Source of the DNA: Amycolatopsis iheyensis | GTDB lineage: Bacteria; Actinomycetota; Actinomycetes; Mycobacteriales; Pseudonocardiaceae | NCBI RefSeq assembly: GCF_024703995.1 | Contig: NZ_JAMXQV010000036.1 | Span: 1-64,000 of the forward strand | DNA: 64,000 nucleotides | Direction: 5' to 3' | Shown here: positions 45,560 through 55,370 of the stretch, in pieces | Layout: each line of letters begins with the position of its first letter | Numbering within the stretch: position 1 is the stretch's first letter | Notes under the pieces: model-generated | Seen by the model: only the letters and a program-made list of their open reading frames with translations | Databases searched by the model: none | Told to the model about the DNA's origin: nothing | Program-made: the position numbers and the translations under genes

Positions 45560-45734
45560 ACCGGTCGCCGACGGTCGAGGAAGTCGAGACCCTTCAGCTG
45601 CCCGAGGGGACGCCGGTGATCCGGCAGTTGCGCACGATCTACAGCGACGGGCAGCGGCCCGTCGCTGTCTCCGTGCTCATCAGGGCGCACACCCGTACGA
45701 GCTGTTCTGCCGGCAGGAAATCAATCCGACCTGA
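45560..45734 (+). pseudogene. GntR/UTRA-domain regulator remnant
   Basis: The frame reads LQLPEGTPVIRQLRTIYSDG and RPVAVSVLIRAH; one base later the continuation HPYELFCRQEIN ends in a stop. LPEGTPVIRxxRTxYxxxGRPVxV is the hallmark strand pair of UTRA domains in GntR-type regulators, which are standard regulators of actinomycete integrative elements. The DNA-binding domain is missing. Confidence 0.65.
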
Positions 45735-46196
45735 CCGTGGTGGATCGTCGGCCTTGGTGCCGGCTGCGCGTTCGCGCCTGCCGCTCGGCGCTGCGGTTGC
45801 CCAGCTCCACGAGCAATTTCGTGGCGTTGAACAATGCCGACATGTTCCCCCGGCACGCATGGCCGCCAGGTCATGCTGGGAACCAGCGCGCCGAAGGCGC
45901 TCCGTCCGGGCGATGTCCTCGCGAGCGCCGCGTTCTGGTGGGTGACCACCACCGTGGTCGCGATCCAGATCGCGGTCATCGTCCTCCAACCGACACCTTT
46001 GTTCCCACCCTCCTCCTCCGCTTCCGTTTCGGCTGAGATCTGCTGCTGCAAGCTGTGCTCGGCTTGCGTTGAGATCCGATGAGCAGCGTCTGAAGGTCAG
46101 GTGTCCTCCGGCGGCGGTGGGGGAGAACTGTCCGCGGCGCGGACTGGACGACGGCGGTCGGTGTCGACGCTCTGCGGCTCGATGGCGTCGGCGGTG
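45735..46196. other. No gene seen; decayed sequence
   Basis: About 460 bases between the GntR remnant and the DM13 gene. The open frames are short and I recognise no domain, RNA or clear repeat. Confidence 0.4.
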
Positions 46197-46748
46197 TCAG
46201 GCCGGTTGTCTGGACAGCTCCGCCGCGCCGAAGGAAACGTCGAAGCGGTCACACCAGATGCTCACGCTCGTGTAGGCGCTCAGATCCGTGCCCACGGGCA
46301 GCGGGTAATTCTGGTTTCCCTTGTTGCCCTTGAGTTTGCCCGTGTCGAGGTACCTGCCGTCGTCGAACACGTTCCAGCCGTCCTTGCCCGGTTTCACCGG
46401 TGCGTCGGTGAGCCAGACGTGCACGTCCGGGCCGCTGCTGGTGTCGAGGTTCTCCAGGCGCAGCACGAGTGATCCGTCGGCCGCCCGCAGGATTCGGACG
46501 GTGCCGGTGGTCTGGTGCTCGTGGCTGATCAGTGTCCCGGTTGCGAGTTCGGCGGGTGCCGCCTGTGGTGACGACGGAGACGCGGGCGAGGGCAGCGGTG
46601 CGGCGGCCGGAACGTCCTCCTGCACCGTCTCGTTCACCACGAGTTGCCACGGCTGAAACCAGTACAAGCCTGCCGCGACGGCCACCAGAGCCGCTACCAG
46701 GATGCTCAGAGCCCACGGCCGGGCGAGCAGGCGCTGTGCGCGGGTCAT
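46197..46748 (-). CDS. Membrane-anchored DM13-domain protein
   Basis: 183 residues with GGAGG before the ATG. An N-terminal transmembrane anchor (ALSILVAALVAVAAGLYWFQ, about 13-32) is followed by a Pro/Ser/Ala linker and a DM13 domain (about 70-183). The domain shows FISHEHQTTGTVRILR-like strands (LISHEHQTTGTVRILRAADG), LENLDTSSGPDVHVWLTDAP and SVSIWCDRFDVSFGAAEL. DM13 has a DOMON-like fold proposed to bind redox cofactors; the conserved Cys near the end (S-I-W-C) is present. The domain faces outward. The gene follows the exonuclease gene by 93 bases and probably has its own promoter. Confidence 0.85.
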   Translation of the reverse strand: MTRAQRLLARPWALSILVAALVAVAAGLYWFQPWQLVVNETVQEDVPAAAPLPSPASPSSPQAAPAELATGTLISHEHQTTGTVRILRAADGSLVLRLENLDTSSGPDVHVWLTDAPVKPGKDGWNVFDDGRYLDTGKLKGNKGNQNYPLPVGTDLSAYTSVSIWCDRFDVSFGAAELSRQPA

Positions 46749-46841
46749 CTCATTCCTCCGCTTTCGTCTGCTGATGCTTCATTGAAGCGGACGAATCACC
46801 CAGTCACGCTGGGCCGCGCGGTTACCGACTGCTTACGGTGG

Positions 46842-48092
46842 TCATCGGCAAGATCCGAGGTCCGCGAGCGCCTTCAGGAAAGCGTCCTCGGAAACGACCG
46901 GTACTCCGCATTCGCGGGCTCGTTTGGCCTTGCCCGACATGGAGTCCGGGTCGGCCGCGGCGAGCGCGCGCGTCTGCTTGCTGACCGATCCGGTGACGCG
47001 GATCCCCGCCGCGGTGGCTTCGGCGGCTATGTCGGCGCGTTCGCGCTTCATCTCGCCGGTGAGCACCACCTTGTCACCCGGTCGCAGGACCAAGCCGCCG
47101 ACCTTGCGTTCCTGCCCGGGCGCCGGTTCTCGCACGGCGTCGCGTTCCTCGTCGAGGATGGCTTCGACGATTGCCGGGTCCAGGGCCAGAAGGGTGGCCA
47201 CGGTGAGCAGGTCGCTGCGCTCTTCGCCGGTGACGACCTGGTCGGCCCAGGCCTCGCGGGCCAGATCGCGCAGGTAGCTCAGGTGCAGGGCCACCACTTC
47301 GTTCTTGTGCAGCCCAAGGTCGTGGGCGATCTCGACGAGCGCGTCGCCTTCGGTGGCGGAGATCTGGCGGTCGAGCAAGGCGTCGTCGAGCATCGCGTAG
47401 TAGGCGTCGACGGCCGGTTCGCCGTCCCGCGGCATCCGCTCGACGAGCCTGGCCAGAAAATGAGGTTCGACGTGTTCGACCGCCGTGCGGTGCACAGCCG
47501 GGGTGTGCCGCCGGTCCAGGTGTGGCCAAGCCCAGTTCGCGGCGTGCAGCTGGGCGCCGGTGACACCCACGGCGCTCGGTGCGTGCCGCAGGAGGAACCT
47601 GAGCAGCTCGGCCGCTCCGCGTGCGTCGTCGAGGGCGGTGTGCCAAGCACGATCGGGCAACCCGGCGGCCGCGCAGCAGTCGGCCAGGGACCGTCCGGAG
47701 CTCAGCCGTGCCCGGCCCGCGGCGCGCATGGTGCACAGGCCGGCTTCGGGTTCGAACGGCGTGTCGACACCCAGCCGGCCGAACTCGGCACGGAGGTGCA
47801 TCGCGTCGAAAGTCCAGTTGTGCGCCACCACCACACGCCCGCTCAGGCGCTCGACGAGGTCGCCGGCGAGCTGCTCGAACCGGGGTGCTCGGCGTGCGTC
47901 GGATGCGCGGATGCCGTGGATCGCTTGCGGGCCGAGGTCGCGGTCCGGGTTGACGAGCGTCACCCACTCGTCGGTGATAGTGCCGCGGGGATCCACGTGG
48001 ACGACGGCGATCTCGGCGATGCGGTGGTGCCAGCCGGTGAGGATGCCGGTGGTCTCGGTGTCGATGACGGCGTAGCCGTGTGAGGTCTTCAC
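46842..48092 (-). CDS. DEDDh exonuclease with C-terminal BRCT domain
   Basis: 416 residues from the GTG at 48092, which overlaps the stop of the upstream gene (GTGA); this start places the ExoI motif at residue about 10. DnaQ-like motifs: ExoI YAVIDTETTG (D, E), ExoII VVVAHNWTFDAMHL (D), and ExoIII HTALDDARGAAELL (H and D). The middle is a helical linker. Residues about 335-416 form a BRCT domain (KVVLTGEMKRERADIAAEAT, KTRALAAADPDSMSGKAKRA-type segment). The exonuclease-BRCT layout is common in actinomycetes and is thought to serve DNA repair or 3'-end trimming; no specific pathway is proven. Confidence 0.85.
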   Translation of the reverse strand: MKTSHGYAVIDTETTGILTGWHHRIAEIAVVHVDPRGTITDEWVTLVNPDRDLGPQAIHGIRASDARRAPRFEQLAGDLVERLSGRVVVAHNWTFDAMHLRAEFGRLGVDTPFEPEAGLCTMRAAGRARLSSGRSLADCCAAAGLPDRAWHTALDDARGAAELLRFLLRHAPSAVGVTGAQLHAANWAWPHLDRRHTPAVHRTAVEHVEPHFLARLVERMPRDGEPAVDAYYAMLDDALLDRQISATEGDALVEIAHDLGLHKNEVVALHLSYLRDLAREAWADQVVTGEERSDLLTVATLLALDPAIVEAILDEERDAVREPAPGQERKVGGLVLRPGDKVVLTGEMKRERADIAAEATAAGIRVTGSVSKQTRALAAADPDSMSGKAKRARECGVPVVSEDAFLKALADLGSCR

Positions 48093-48793
48093 AGCGGCAG
48101 CCGGTTGGTCTTGGCGGACTGGACCGCGGCCAGCCACTGGGGCGGTAGCGGGTCGGGATCCCCGTGTTCGGCTCGCACGTAGCGGCGCCGGTTCTTGACC
48201 TGCTCGGTCTCCGCCCAGAGGGACACCAGCCACCTCAGCGCGCGGGTGATCGGCAGGATCTCGGACACGACGGGCGCGCCGGGCGCGCTAGAGATGCCGG
48301 CGGTGCGCTGCAGGGACGCGATGTCCTCGACCTCGGCGTCATCGGGAAGGTCGTGGGTCCATTCCAGAGGGGTGATCGTCTTGTTGTTCTCGCGCGCGGC
48401 TTCGACTGTGACGACGTACTGCCGCCGTCGGCGGGTCGTCTCGTGGAACGCGTCCACGGGCGAGAACAGCTGCCGCTTCCACCAGCTGTCCTCGACGTCC
48501 ACCTTCGCCGTTGTCGTCAGCCGGTCGAGCCACTCCTGCAGGCGCTCCGGGTGGACGGCTGCGATGGCACGACGTTCGACGAAGGACAGGACTCGTCGTG
48601 CGGCCTCCTGGGAGCCGAACACGTCGTCGGCGGGGTAGATCCACGCGCCCGTCGGATCGCCAGCCGGGCTGACGTGCCAGGTGGCCAGCGACTCGACCCC
48701 GTCGTCGCCGCCACCCACGCACAGCACAGCACTTCCCGGTGCCCACAACGCTGTCAATTCCTCGAGTGGTTCCACCGTTGCCGGGTCCGTCAC
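48089..48793 (-). CDS. Protein of unknown function coupled to the exonuclease
   Basis: 234 residues from a GTG with AAGGAGG upstream. The N-terminus reads like a small nucleotide- or protein-binding alpha/beta domain (GSAVLCVGGGDDGVESLATW, TGAWIYPADDVFGSQEAARR). The C-terminal half is helical with many charged residues (TRALRWLVSLWAETEQVKNR). I do not recognise the family with confidence. The stop overlaps the exonuclease start, so both are made together; it may regulate or recruit the nuclease. Confidence 0.6.
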   Translation of the reverse strand: MTDPATVEPLEELTALWAPGSAVLCVGGGDDGVESLATWHVSPAGDPTGAWIYPADDVFGSQEAARRVLSFVERRAIAAVHPERLQEWLDRLTTTAKVDVEDSWWKRQLFSPVDAFHETTRRRRQYVVTVEAARENNKTITPLEWTHDLPDDAEVEDIASLQRTAGISSAPGAPVVSEILPITRALRWLVSLWAETEQVKNRRRYVRAEHGDPDPLPPQWLAAVQSAKTNRLPL

Positions 48794-48859
48794 CGAGCGC
48801 CTCCTTCGTCGACCGACATCAAGTCGTCGGCGCGCCCGAGTTGTTACAGCCGGGGGTGC

Positions 48860-49336
48860 TCAGCCCTGCTCGCTGACGTAGCGGACCATGCCGATGACGT
48901 CTTCGGGGACCAGCCTGCCGATGGCTCCGCCCGAGTAGACGCTCACGAGAACAGTCCCGGACGGGTCGAGGACGAAGCCAGTCGACTGCAGGTAGACCGG
49001 GTCCTGGTTGACGAAGGCGCCCATCGCGTCTTGGAGGGCCTTCGCGTCCGCGCTGTGTCCGACCGGGAACGACAGCCTGAGCTTGTCCACCAGCTCCTTG
49101 GTGGTCGGTTCGTCGTCGACGGAGAGCGCGACCACCTTGATGTCCAGCTCGGCCAGCTTAGCCGCGGCCCGCTCGAATGACCGGAGCTGGGCGTTGCAGT
49201 AGGGACACCAGCTGCCGCGGTAGAACAGCACCACGCCGAAGTGCCCGCGCAGCTCGGAGGGGACCGGGTGGGTGGCACCGTCCACGGTGGTCGCCGTGAT
49301 TTCGGGGAAGGCGTCACCCGGGTGCAGAAGAGCCAT
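48860..49336 (-). CDS. Peroxiredoxin (AhpC/TSA family)
   Basis: 158 residues with AGAAAGG before the ATG. Thioredoxin-fold peroxiredoxin with the redox motif GSWCPYCNAQL (C-x-x-C, the first Cys being the peroxidatic candidate) near residues 43-48. The ELDIKVVALSVDDEPTTKEL and SFPVGHSAD segments follow, then VLDPSGTVLVSVYSGGAIGR. It reduces peroxides with electrons from thioredoxin or a similar donor in the cytoplasm. It stands alone between the exonuclease pair and a broken propeller gene. Confidence 0.9.
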   Translation of the reverse strand: MALLHPGDAFPEITATTVDGATHPVPSELRGHFGVVLFYRGSWCPYCNAQLRSFERAAAKLAELDIKVVALSVDDEPTTKELVDKLRLSFPVGHSADAKALQDAMGAFVNQDPVYLQSTGFVLDPSGTVLVSVYSGGAIGRLVPEDVIGMVRYVSEQG

Positions 49337-49579
49337 GGTCGATCGCCTTTCTCGCCGCCGGTCGTGGATGGCGGCGGCCGCGATGAGCCTGCGCCTCCGG
49401 GGTCGCCACTCGCATCGGTGGAAACCCCGGTGCTCGCCCTGGGGACCGGAAATTCCGCGCTACGTAATATATTACCGTTCATTTCGCTTTCTTCCGTCGT
49501 TTTCGTTCCGGATTCTAGGGTCGGTGGCAGGCCGCTTCGGAAAATTCAGCCGGTGCGGGTACGGAGGGAATTCACCAGA

Positions 49580-50855
49580 ATGAGCAAGTCGTCAACACGC
49601 CGAGTCGTGCGCACAGCTCTCGCGGCCGCGGCGCTGGTTCCGCTCGCCGCCGTGTTCACCGGAGCCACCGTGGCGGCTTTACCGGCTCCGGACTGGCGGA
49701 CGTCGGGCGCGGTCTTCGTCGGCACCAACCACAACAACAGCAGTGCCCTGGACCAGCCCGGGAACCAGATCGCCAACTACCACCGTGGCCCCGAGGGGAA
49801 GCTGACGCTCGTCGGCTCGTTCGCCACGGGTCAAGGATCCGGCACCGGGGCAGCGGTTCGCTGGTGACGGTCTCGGCTCGGGCAACTCGGTGCAGGTGAC
49901 GGCCGACCATCGGTTCCCGCTGGTGACCAACGCCGGCAGCAACACGCTTTCGGTGCTGCGCGTCCTGCCCGACCGGCTGCAGGTTGTCGACGTCGTGCCG
50001 ACCGGTGACGGCTCGTATTCGCAGCGGTTTCCGAACATTGTCACGCAGCGCGGCGACCGGGTGTACGTGCTGAATGCCTCCGGTGAAGGCACCATCACGG
50101 GCTTCCGGTTGGGTTTCGACGGCAAGCTGACGCCCATTCCGGGATCGACGCGACAGCTCGCCGCCAACCAGGACCGGTTCGCCCCGGACGCGCTGAAGGA
50201 CCCGATTCAGGTCTCGTTCAGCCCGGACGGGCAGCACCTGCTGGTGTCCATCAAGGACGGTCCGGCCGGGCCGGGCCGGGTGCTGACCTCCACCGTCGAC
50301 GCCGGTGGCCGCCCCGGCAAGGACTTCGTCCGCACTGACTTCGCCAACCGGGGTCCGTTCGGGTTCGACTTCGACAAGCGAGGCAACGTGGAGGTCGCCG
50401 AGTTCGTCGGTGGTGGCCGCCGGGAGTTACCGCATCGGCGCCGACGGGCGCCTGACGCCGATCAGCACGGCGGTGGCGGACCACCAGATCGACATCTGCT
50501 TGGTGGTCACGAACGGCGAGTACGCCTACGGCTCCAACTACACCTCCGGCACGGTCTTGAGCTGGAAAGTCGGCCGTGACGGCAGCCTGACTCTGCTGCA
50601 CGAAGTGGCCGGAACCACCGACAAGCCAGCCGCCGGCTAGGGCAGCACACCGCTGGATCTCGGCATCAGCCCCGACGGGCGGAACCTCTACAACGTGCTG
50701 CCGGGTTCGGGCAAGATGGCGGCGTGGCGGATCAGCGCCGACGGTAGTCTCGCGAAGGTCGGGGAGTTCGCGGGCCTGCCCCGGACGCCGGACCGCGACC
50801 ACGCACCAGCGACTTCAGCGCCCTCGGCAGCCCGGCGGGCATCGATGTGATCTGA
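49580..50855 (+). pseudogene. Secreted beta-propeller (lactonase-like) protein gene, several lesions
   Basis: Starts well: an ATG at 49580 and a signal peptide (RTALAAAALVPLAAVFTGAT). The blades then continue across changing frames: VFVGTNHNNSSALDQPGNQI; after about 49,850 another frame has GNSVQVTADHRFPLVTNAGS and PIQVSFSPDGQHLLVSIKDG; after about 50,415 a third frame has SYRIGADGRLTPIST. An in-frame TAG at 50638 interrupts LDLGISPDGRNLYNVLPGSG, and a further shift is needed to reach the natural end SALGSPAGIDV. At least three frameshifts and one stop make this a dead gene of a family of about 400 residues. Confidence 0.8.
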
Positions 50856-51381
50856 GCCGGCCGTGAGGCCCTGGGCGGTGCGCTCGGGGCCTCACCCGCG
50901 GCCGGTCGGCGCCGCGGGGATCCACGGATGCGATCGATCCAGGTAGTCCTGATCATCGGCCTGTGCTCGGAGGAACGAGGTACGACCAGCGTGCGGGGGC
51001 CGAAGACGCCGGTTCGGCCGCTGACCTGATCGGCCGGCAGCTGGTGGTGGTCACCGGTCGTCTCGGGGAGAACGCTCTCTTCGAGGTGACGGCTTGCGGA
51101 CGTCTCCGCGTCGTCGGCGGGCGGAAGACTCTGCGCCTCGTGTGGATCCGCCGAAGAAACGCATGAATCGAAGGGGAGGCTGGTAATGGATCAGCGGCAG
51201 CTGTACGTCCTCGACATCGATGGCGCCGACATCCCGGGTGAGGGCGCGAAGCTGCGTGACAGCGGTTCTGCCGTGCAGGTGGAACTTCCGGCGGTGTCCG
51301 CGCGTGGGCCGTTCCCCACGTCGAGACCCTGAAGTCGCTGCTCACCGACAGCCGGGTGTCCAAAGACCCGCGGCAGCACTG
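50856..51381. other. Decayed intergenic region
   Basis: Short open frames only. A 48-codon ORF at 51186-51332 starts MDQRQLYVLDIDGADIPGEG and could be the displaced 5' part of the ANTAR gene that follows, but I see no domain in it. Nothing else is recognisable. Confidence 0.35.
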
Positions 51382-51582
51382 CTTGCCACGCACGCGTCGC
51401 TGGTGCTGCAGCACGCCCGCAATGCCGAGGCCGCCGAGCTGGAACGCGCCGGCCTGCGCCGGGCGATCGCCTCCCGCGATGTCATCGGCCAGGCGAAAGG
51501 GACCTTGATGGCTGGCCAAGGCCTCGATCCCGAGGCGGCCTTCGATCTGCCGCGCCGCGCTGACCACGGATTCGCGCACTAG
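51382..51582 (+). pseudogene. GAF-ANTAR regulator remnant
   Basis: The frame ending at 51582 reads LLATHASLVLQHARNAEAAE, LERAGLRRAIASRDVIGQAK and GTLMAGQGLDPEAAFDL. This is the linker helix and ANTAR domain of a GAF-ANTAR protein (usual form ASRDVIGQAKGILMxRxGxxxxxAFxLLRxxS). The sensor domain is not in frame and the last ANTAR helix is degenerate, so the gene is broken. Confidence 0.65.
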
Positions 51583-51812
51583 CCTCCGGCGCGATGCCGG
51601 CGTCCCTGAACCATCTCGCCGACGGATCGGGCGGCAAACGAGCAAACCGTGCCGTGCATCGCTGCCGGGGCGTCGTATCCGCACGGGATGATGCCCACGC
51701 GGAAGCGCGGGCTGATCGCTGCCGGGCTGCGGCCGGATGAACTGGGGTATGGCCGGCGAGCGCGTGCTGGGCGGCTTGCAGGGTGCGATGGGGACGCAGC
51801 AGAGAGTTCAGG

Positions 51813-51839
51813 CCGGCAGCCGTTCGTGACGGCTGCCGG
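51813..51839 (-). terminator. Terminator of the TIR/Hsp70 operon
   Basis: A perfect 11-bp stem (51813-51823 with 51829-51839) with a five-base loop begins six bases after the stop codon of the last gene of the large minus-strand operon. No T-run follows, as usual here. Confidence 0.65.
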
Positions 51840-51845
51840 AGCCCG

Positions 51846-54800
51846 CTATCGGCGGTAGCTGCGGACCTTCGTAGCCATGGCCTTCACCTCTTCGAGCCGG
51901 GCGTCGTCCGCCAGGGCGTGGTGGGTGTCGCCGTCCTCCGCCTCGGTCAACAGGTGGGTGGTGTGGGTCGAGCATTCCGAGCAGAGGCGGGTCAGTTCGT
52001 CCCGCAGGGCCTCACGCTGGGAGCCGAAGGTCGCGCGCATGCGGGTGCGGATGCTGACGGCGTGCTGGTAGAGCAGCTGGGCGAGATGGTAGCGGGCGTG
52101 GGAGTTCTCCGCGTCGTCCCGCAGCAGCCGGCGGAGGTCCCCGCCCAGTGAGTCCGGGTCCACTTCGCCCGGTCGGCGCAGGTGTTTGGCGATCGTCACC
52201 TCGACCAGGAGCCGGCGCCGGGCGTCCGCGATCTCGGGGTGCGGCTCGGCCAGGTCCCCGGTTATCTCGTCCACGGTGGGCAGCACGCTGTCCGAGGCCA
52301 GCCAGCGGCGGTAGGTGGTGACCCGCAGCCGGCGTACGTCCGCCGGGTCTGCACTGTGCTGTTCGAGCCTGGTCAGGCAGGCCAGGGCGTCCTTGAAAGC
52401 GCCGCATTCGATGGAAAGGCGTACGCGGGTCAGGGAGTCGCGTGGGTTGGCGGTGGCGCGGGCTTCCGCGAGCAGAGAACTCGCCCTGCTGTGTTCGCCC
52501 ACCGCGTGCAGCAGTTCGCCGAGCATCGCGGGCGGGCCCGGTGCACCGCGCAGCCGGGTGATCCAGTGCTCCATGGCGGGCAGCGCCGACAGCACCACGG
52601 GACGGATCTCGTGATCGGGAGCGTCGTCGTGCAGCAGCTCGAGTGCGTGCTCCACCGACGGCAGGTAGACGGCCTGCGGGTCGTCCAGCATGTCGAGGTA
52701 GCGCTCCGGTACGCCGTTGCGTTGCCAGGACAGGCAGATGCGCTGGTAGCGCCGGGGAAAATCGGCGGAGGCGTCGAGCCGGTTCTCGGCGGCGCGGAAG
52801 ATGCGCTCGACGGCGAACCGGGCTGCGAGACCGGACAGGTCGTTGAGCTGCCTGAGGTACGTCGTGGGAGCGCCGAGCCGCAGCACGGCCTTGCGCACCG
52901 TCTCGTCCGCCGGGTCGAGCCGCAGCTCGTCGATCATGCGCAGGCAGGCGAGGATCTCGCCGGAGCTTTCGGTGACCGGCCAGTCATCCGCACCGACGAG
53001 CTCACGGGCGATGCGTTCCTTCCACCGCACGCGTTCGTGCGTCCAGGCGATGTGAGCTTCCTCCTCGTCGGAGTCGCTTGCCTCGCGGGTCCGGCCGCCG
53101 GGGTCGCACGCGGCTTCGTGGGCCGTCTGGAACGCGGTGCGGCACAGGTCCGCGAACGACGCGCGCACTCGTTTCGGCAGCGGGGCGCAGGCCGTCGCGA
53201 CGAGGTTCAGGCGGGCGTCGAACGCCTCGTCGAGCTGAGACCGACGCACGGAGCGCGCCACGCCGAGGCGCAGCACCGCGCTGCGGTAGGACAGCGCGCG
53301 GTTGAGTTCCTCGAGGCGCAGGTGGGCGACGGCCAGTGCGACTCGCGCGGGACTGGTCAGCGCGGCGGGGATCCCGCGCGGCGGTGGGTTGGGTCCGTCG
53401 TCGGCGGGCCGGCCGCACAACGCCGCGGTGCCGAACGAGCCTGCCAGCACGCGGTGGATCTCGGCCCGCTCGGCGGCGCCTCGCGACGGCGTGCCCGCGA
53501 GCAGCGCCTCGGCGTAGAGTGCCTCGAGGTAGCGGCTCCACATCTGGGTCGCCGCGGCCACGTCGCCGGCCGCCGTGTGCGCGACCGCGAGATTGTGCAG
53601 CACCGCGGTGGACATCGGGTTCTCGGCGAGCATCGCCTGCCAGTGCCTGCGTGCAGCCGTGTGCGCGCCCATCCGGTGCCAGGACTCCGCGAGACGGCCG
53701 TTGACGTAGGACCGCAGCAGGACGAGCGCGGCCCGGCCCCGCAGGCCGGGCGGGTAGGCGTCGAGTGACTGCCAGGCGCGGGCGGCATTGTCTGCCAACG
53801 CGTTTTCCACCTCGGCCACGGCGACCGCGACCTGTGCCCGTGGATCCTCCGGGGGCGGCTCACGACGTGCCGGCGGCGGAGCGACGTGCGCGGTGCTCGG
53901 CGCGAAGGCCCAGAGTTCCGCGTCGATCGCCGTGACACCGGCGGACGGGGGCACCGGTGTGGCGGGCTGTCCGTCATGGGAGCGCAGCTTTCGCCGGACG
54001 GTGCTCAGGTGCGCGTTGAGCCCGATCGGTTGCTGCAGCGCCTTTTCGCAGCGTTCGAGGCGCGTGTCGAACTGCTCGGCGATCTGCTTCGCCTTGAACG
54101 CCTGCAATGCGCCCAGGCGCTCGACGCGGGCCTGTTCGAGGCGTTTCGCGATGTCCGTCAGCACGGCGTGATCAGCGTGGGCCTGGGCGCGCCAGGCGGT
54201 GTCGGCCAGGTCGGCGCGGCGGAGTTCCTTGGCGAAGACGCTCGCGTTCTTCTTGAGCCGCGAGATCGACTCGGCGTCCCGCTCGAGCCTCGTCAGCAGC
54301 TCACCGGGATCGGCAGCCGGCTCGGCCTGACCGTCGGGGGCGACGTCGGCCGGCGTTTTCGGTGGGGTGGCTGTGGTGATGGCCCGCACGGCCGACGCCA
54401 TCGCGTCGAGATGAGTCGTCGGGTCGCCCCGGTCGGCACCGCCGGCGTACGTCCGCGCCGCCGTGAACGCGCTCAGATCGGGCACGTGCAGCGGCCGCCA
54501 CAGCAGCCGCCGCTGGTGGACGATGGCGACGAGCAGGTCGGGAAGCTCCCGCTGGGCGAGGCAGGTGGCGAGCCGGGCAGGCAGTGCCGGCTCGTCCGTC
54601 TCGAACAATTCGCACGTCACGTCGAGCACCTGCCGGGCCGGGCCGTCTCCTGGCGGCAACGCGTGCGCGAGCCGCCGGATCGTCGCCGGCGGGTAGCCGT
54701 GCGCGAGCCATTGGATGGCCAGTACGGCGAACGCGGCGACGCCCCCGGGGCGGCGGTCGGCCAGTTCGGCGATCCTCTGCAGGTCCTCGGCGATCGCGTC

Positions 54801-55370
54801 ACGGCCGCGTGCGCCGGCGGGCCTCCGCAGCACCAGTTCGGCGCTGATGTCGTGGATCCCGGACCAGCGGCAGTCGCCAGGGCGCAGCAGCGGCACCGGC
54901 ACGTCGTCGGTCGCGGCGAGGTCGTCCTTGCCTTCGCGAATCGCCGAGGCGATCTCGCCGCACCGTTGCTGCTCCTCGCCTCCGTAGGTGGGGTCGGCGG
55001 CTCGCTGCTCGTGCAGTCCCTGGTGCACGATGGACAGGTGTGCCCATACCCGGTGGTTGGTGGGCGCGGACCCGGCGGCTGCGGTCAGCCACCGCAACGC
55101 GGCTTCGAGCCTTCCGTGGCGGAGGTGGATCAAGCCGGCGTGGTAGGGGTGCTTGGGGTTGACCGGGTCGACGCGGTGGGCCCGGGCCAGCAGGTCCAGC
55201 GCCGCGCCCGGTTCGGTCCCGGGATGGACGGCCAGTCGGAAGCACGCTTCCGCCAACGCTTCGAGCTCGTCCGCGCTCAACCCGGCGCCTTGTTCGTAGC
55301 GGGCCCACAGCTTGTCCGCGAGGCGGCGCAACACCTCGGACCGGGTCTCCAGGACGGCAACGTTCGTCAT
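51846..55370 (-). CDS. Giant TPR/helical-repeat protein
   Basis: 1,174 residues from the ATG overlapping the stop of the TIR gene (ATGA); the open frame upstream of that ATG is antisense-like and ignored. The whole protein is helical. TPR-like units are recognisable (DPVNPKHPYHAGLIHLRHGR, LEAALRWLTAAAGSAPTNHR, MSTAVLHNLAVAHTAAGDVA, NSHARYHLAQLLYQHA), and a coiled-coil-like segment lies around 400-480. There is no enzyme motif. It is the last gene of the operon and probably acts as a scaffold or sensor for the TIR protein encoded just before it. Confidence 0.75.
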   Translation of the reverse strand: MTNVAVLETRSEVLRRLADKLWARYEQGAGLSADELEALAEACFRLAVHPGTEPGAALDLLARAHRVDPVNPKHPYHAGLIHLRHGRLEAALRWLTAAAGSAPTNHRVWAHLSIVHQGLHEQRAADPTYGGEEQQRCGEIASAIREGKDDLAATDDVPVPLLRPGDCRWSGIHDISAELVLRRPAGARGRDAIAEDLQRIAELADRRPGGVAAFAVLAIQWLAHGYPPATIRRLAHALPPGDGPARQVLDVTCELFETDEPALPARLATCLAQRELPDLLVAIVHQRRLLWRPLHVPDLSAFTAARTYAGGADRGDPTTHLDAMASAVRAITTATPPKTPADVAPDGQAEPAADPGELLTRLERDAESISRLKKNASVFAKELRRADLADTAWRAQAHADHAVLTDIAKRLEQARVERLGALQAFKAKQIAEQFDTRLERCEKALQQPIGLNAHLSTVRRKLRSHDGQPATPVPPSAGVTAIDAELWAFAPSTAHVAPPPARREPPPEDPRAQVAVAVAEVENALADNAARAWQSLDAYPPGLRGRAALVLLRSYVNGRLAESWHRMGAHTAARRHWQAMLAENPMSTAVLHNLAVAHTAAGDVAAATQMWSRYLEALYAEALLAGTPSRGAAERAEIHRVLAGSFGTAALCGRPADDGPNPPPRGIPAALTSPARVALAVAHLRLEELNRALSYRSAVLRLGVARSVRRSQLDEAFDARLNLVATACAPLPKRVRASFADLCRTAFQTAHEAACDPGGRTREASDSDEEEAHIAWTHERVRWKERIARELVGADDWPVTESSGEILACLRMIDELRLDPADETVRKAVLRLGAPTTYLRQLNDLSGLAARFAVERIFRAAENRLDASADFPRRYQRICLSWQRNGVPERYLDMLDDPQAVYLPSVEHALELLHDDAPDHEIRPVVLSALPAMEHWITRLRGAPGPPAMLGELLHAVGEHSRASSLLAEARATANPRDSLTRVRLSIECGAFKDALACLTRLEQHSADPADVRRLRVTTYRRWLASDSVLPTVDEITGDLAEPHPEIADARRRLLVEVTIAKHLRRPGEVDPDSLGGDLRRLLRDDAENSHARYHLAQLLYQHAVSIRTRMRATFGSQREALRDELTRLCSECSTHTTHLLTEAEDGDTHHALADDARLEEVKAMATKVRSYRR

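Noticed and set aside
45250..45945. 231-codon open frame as a real gene
   Set aside because: Only the UTRA strand pair is homologous, and it runs off frame; the rest is composition-driven.
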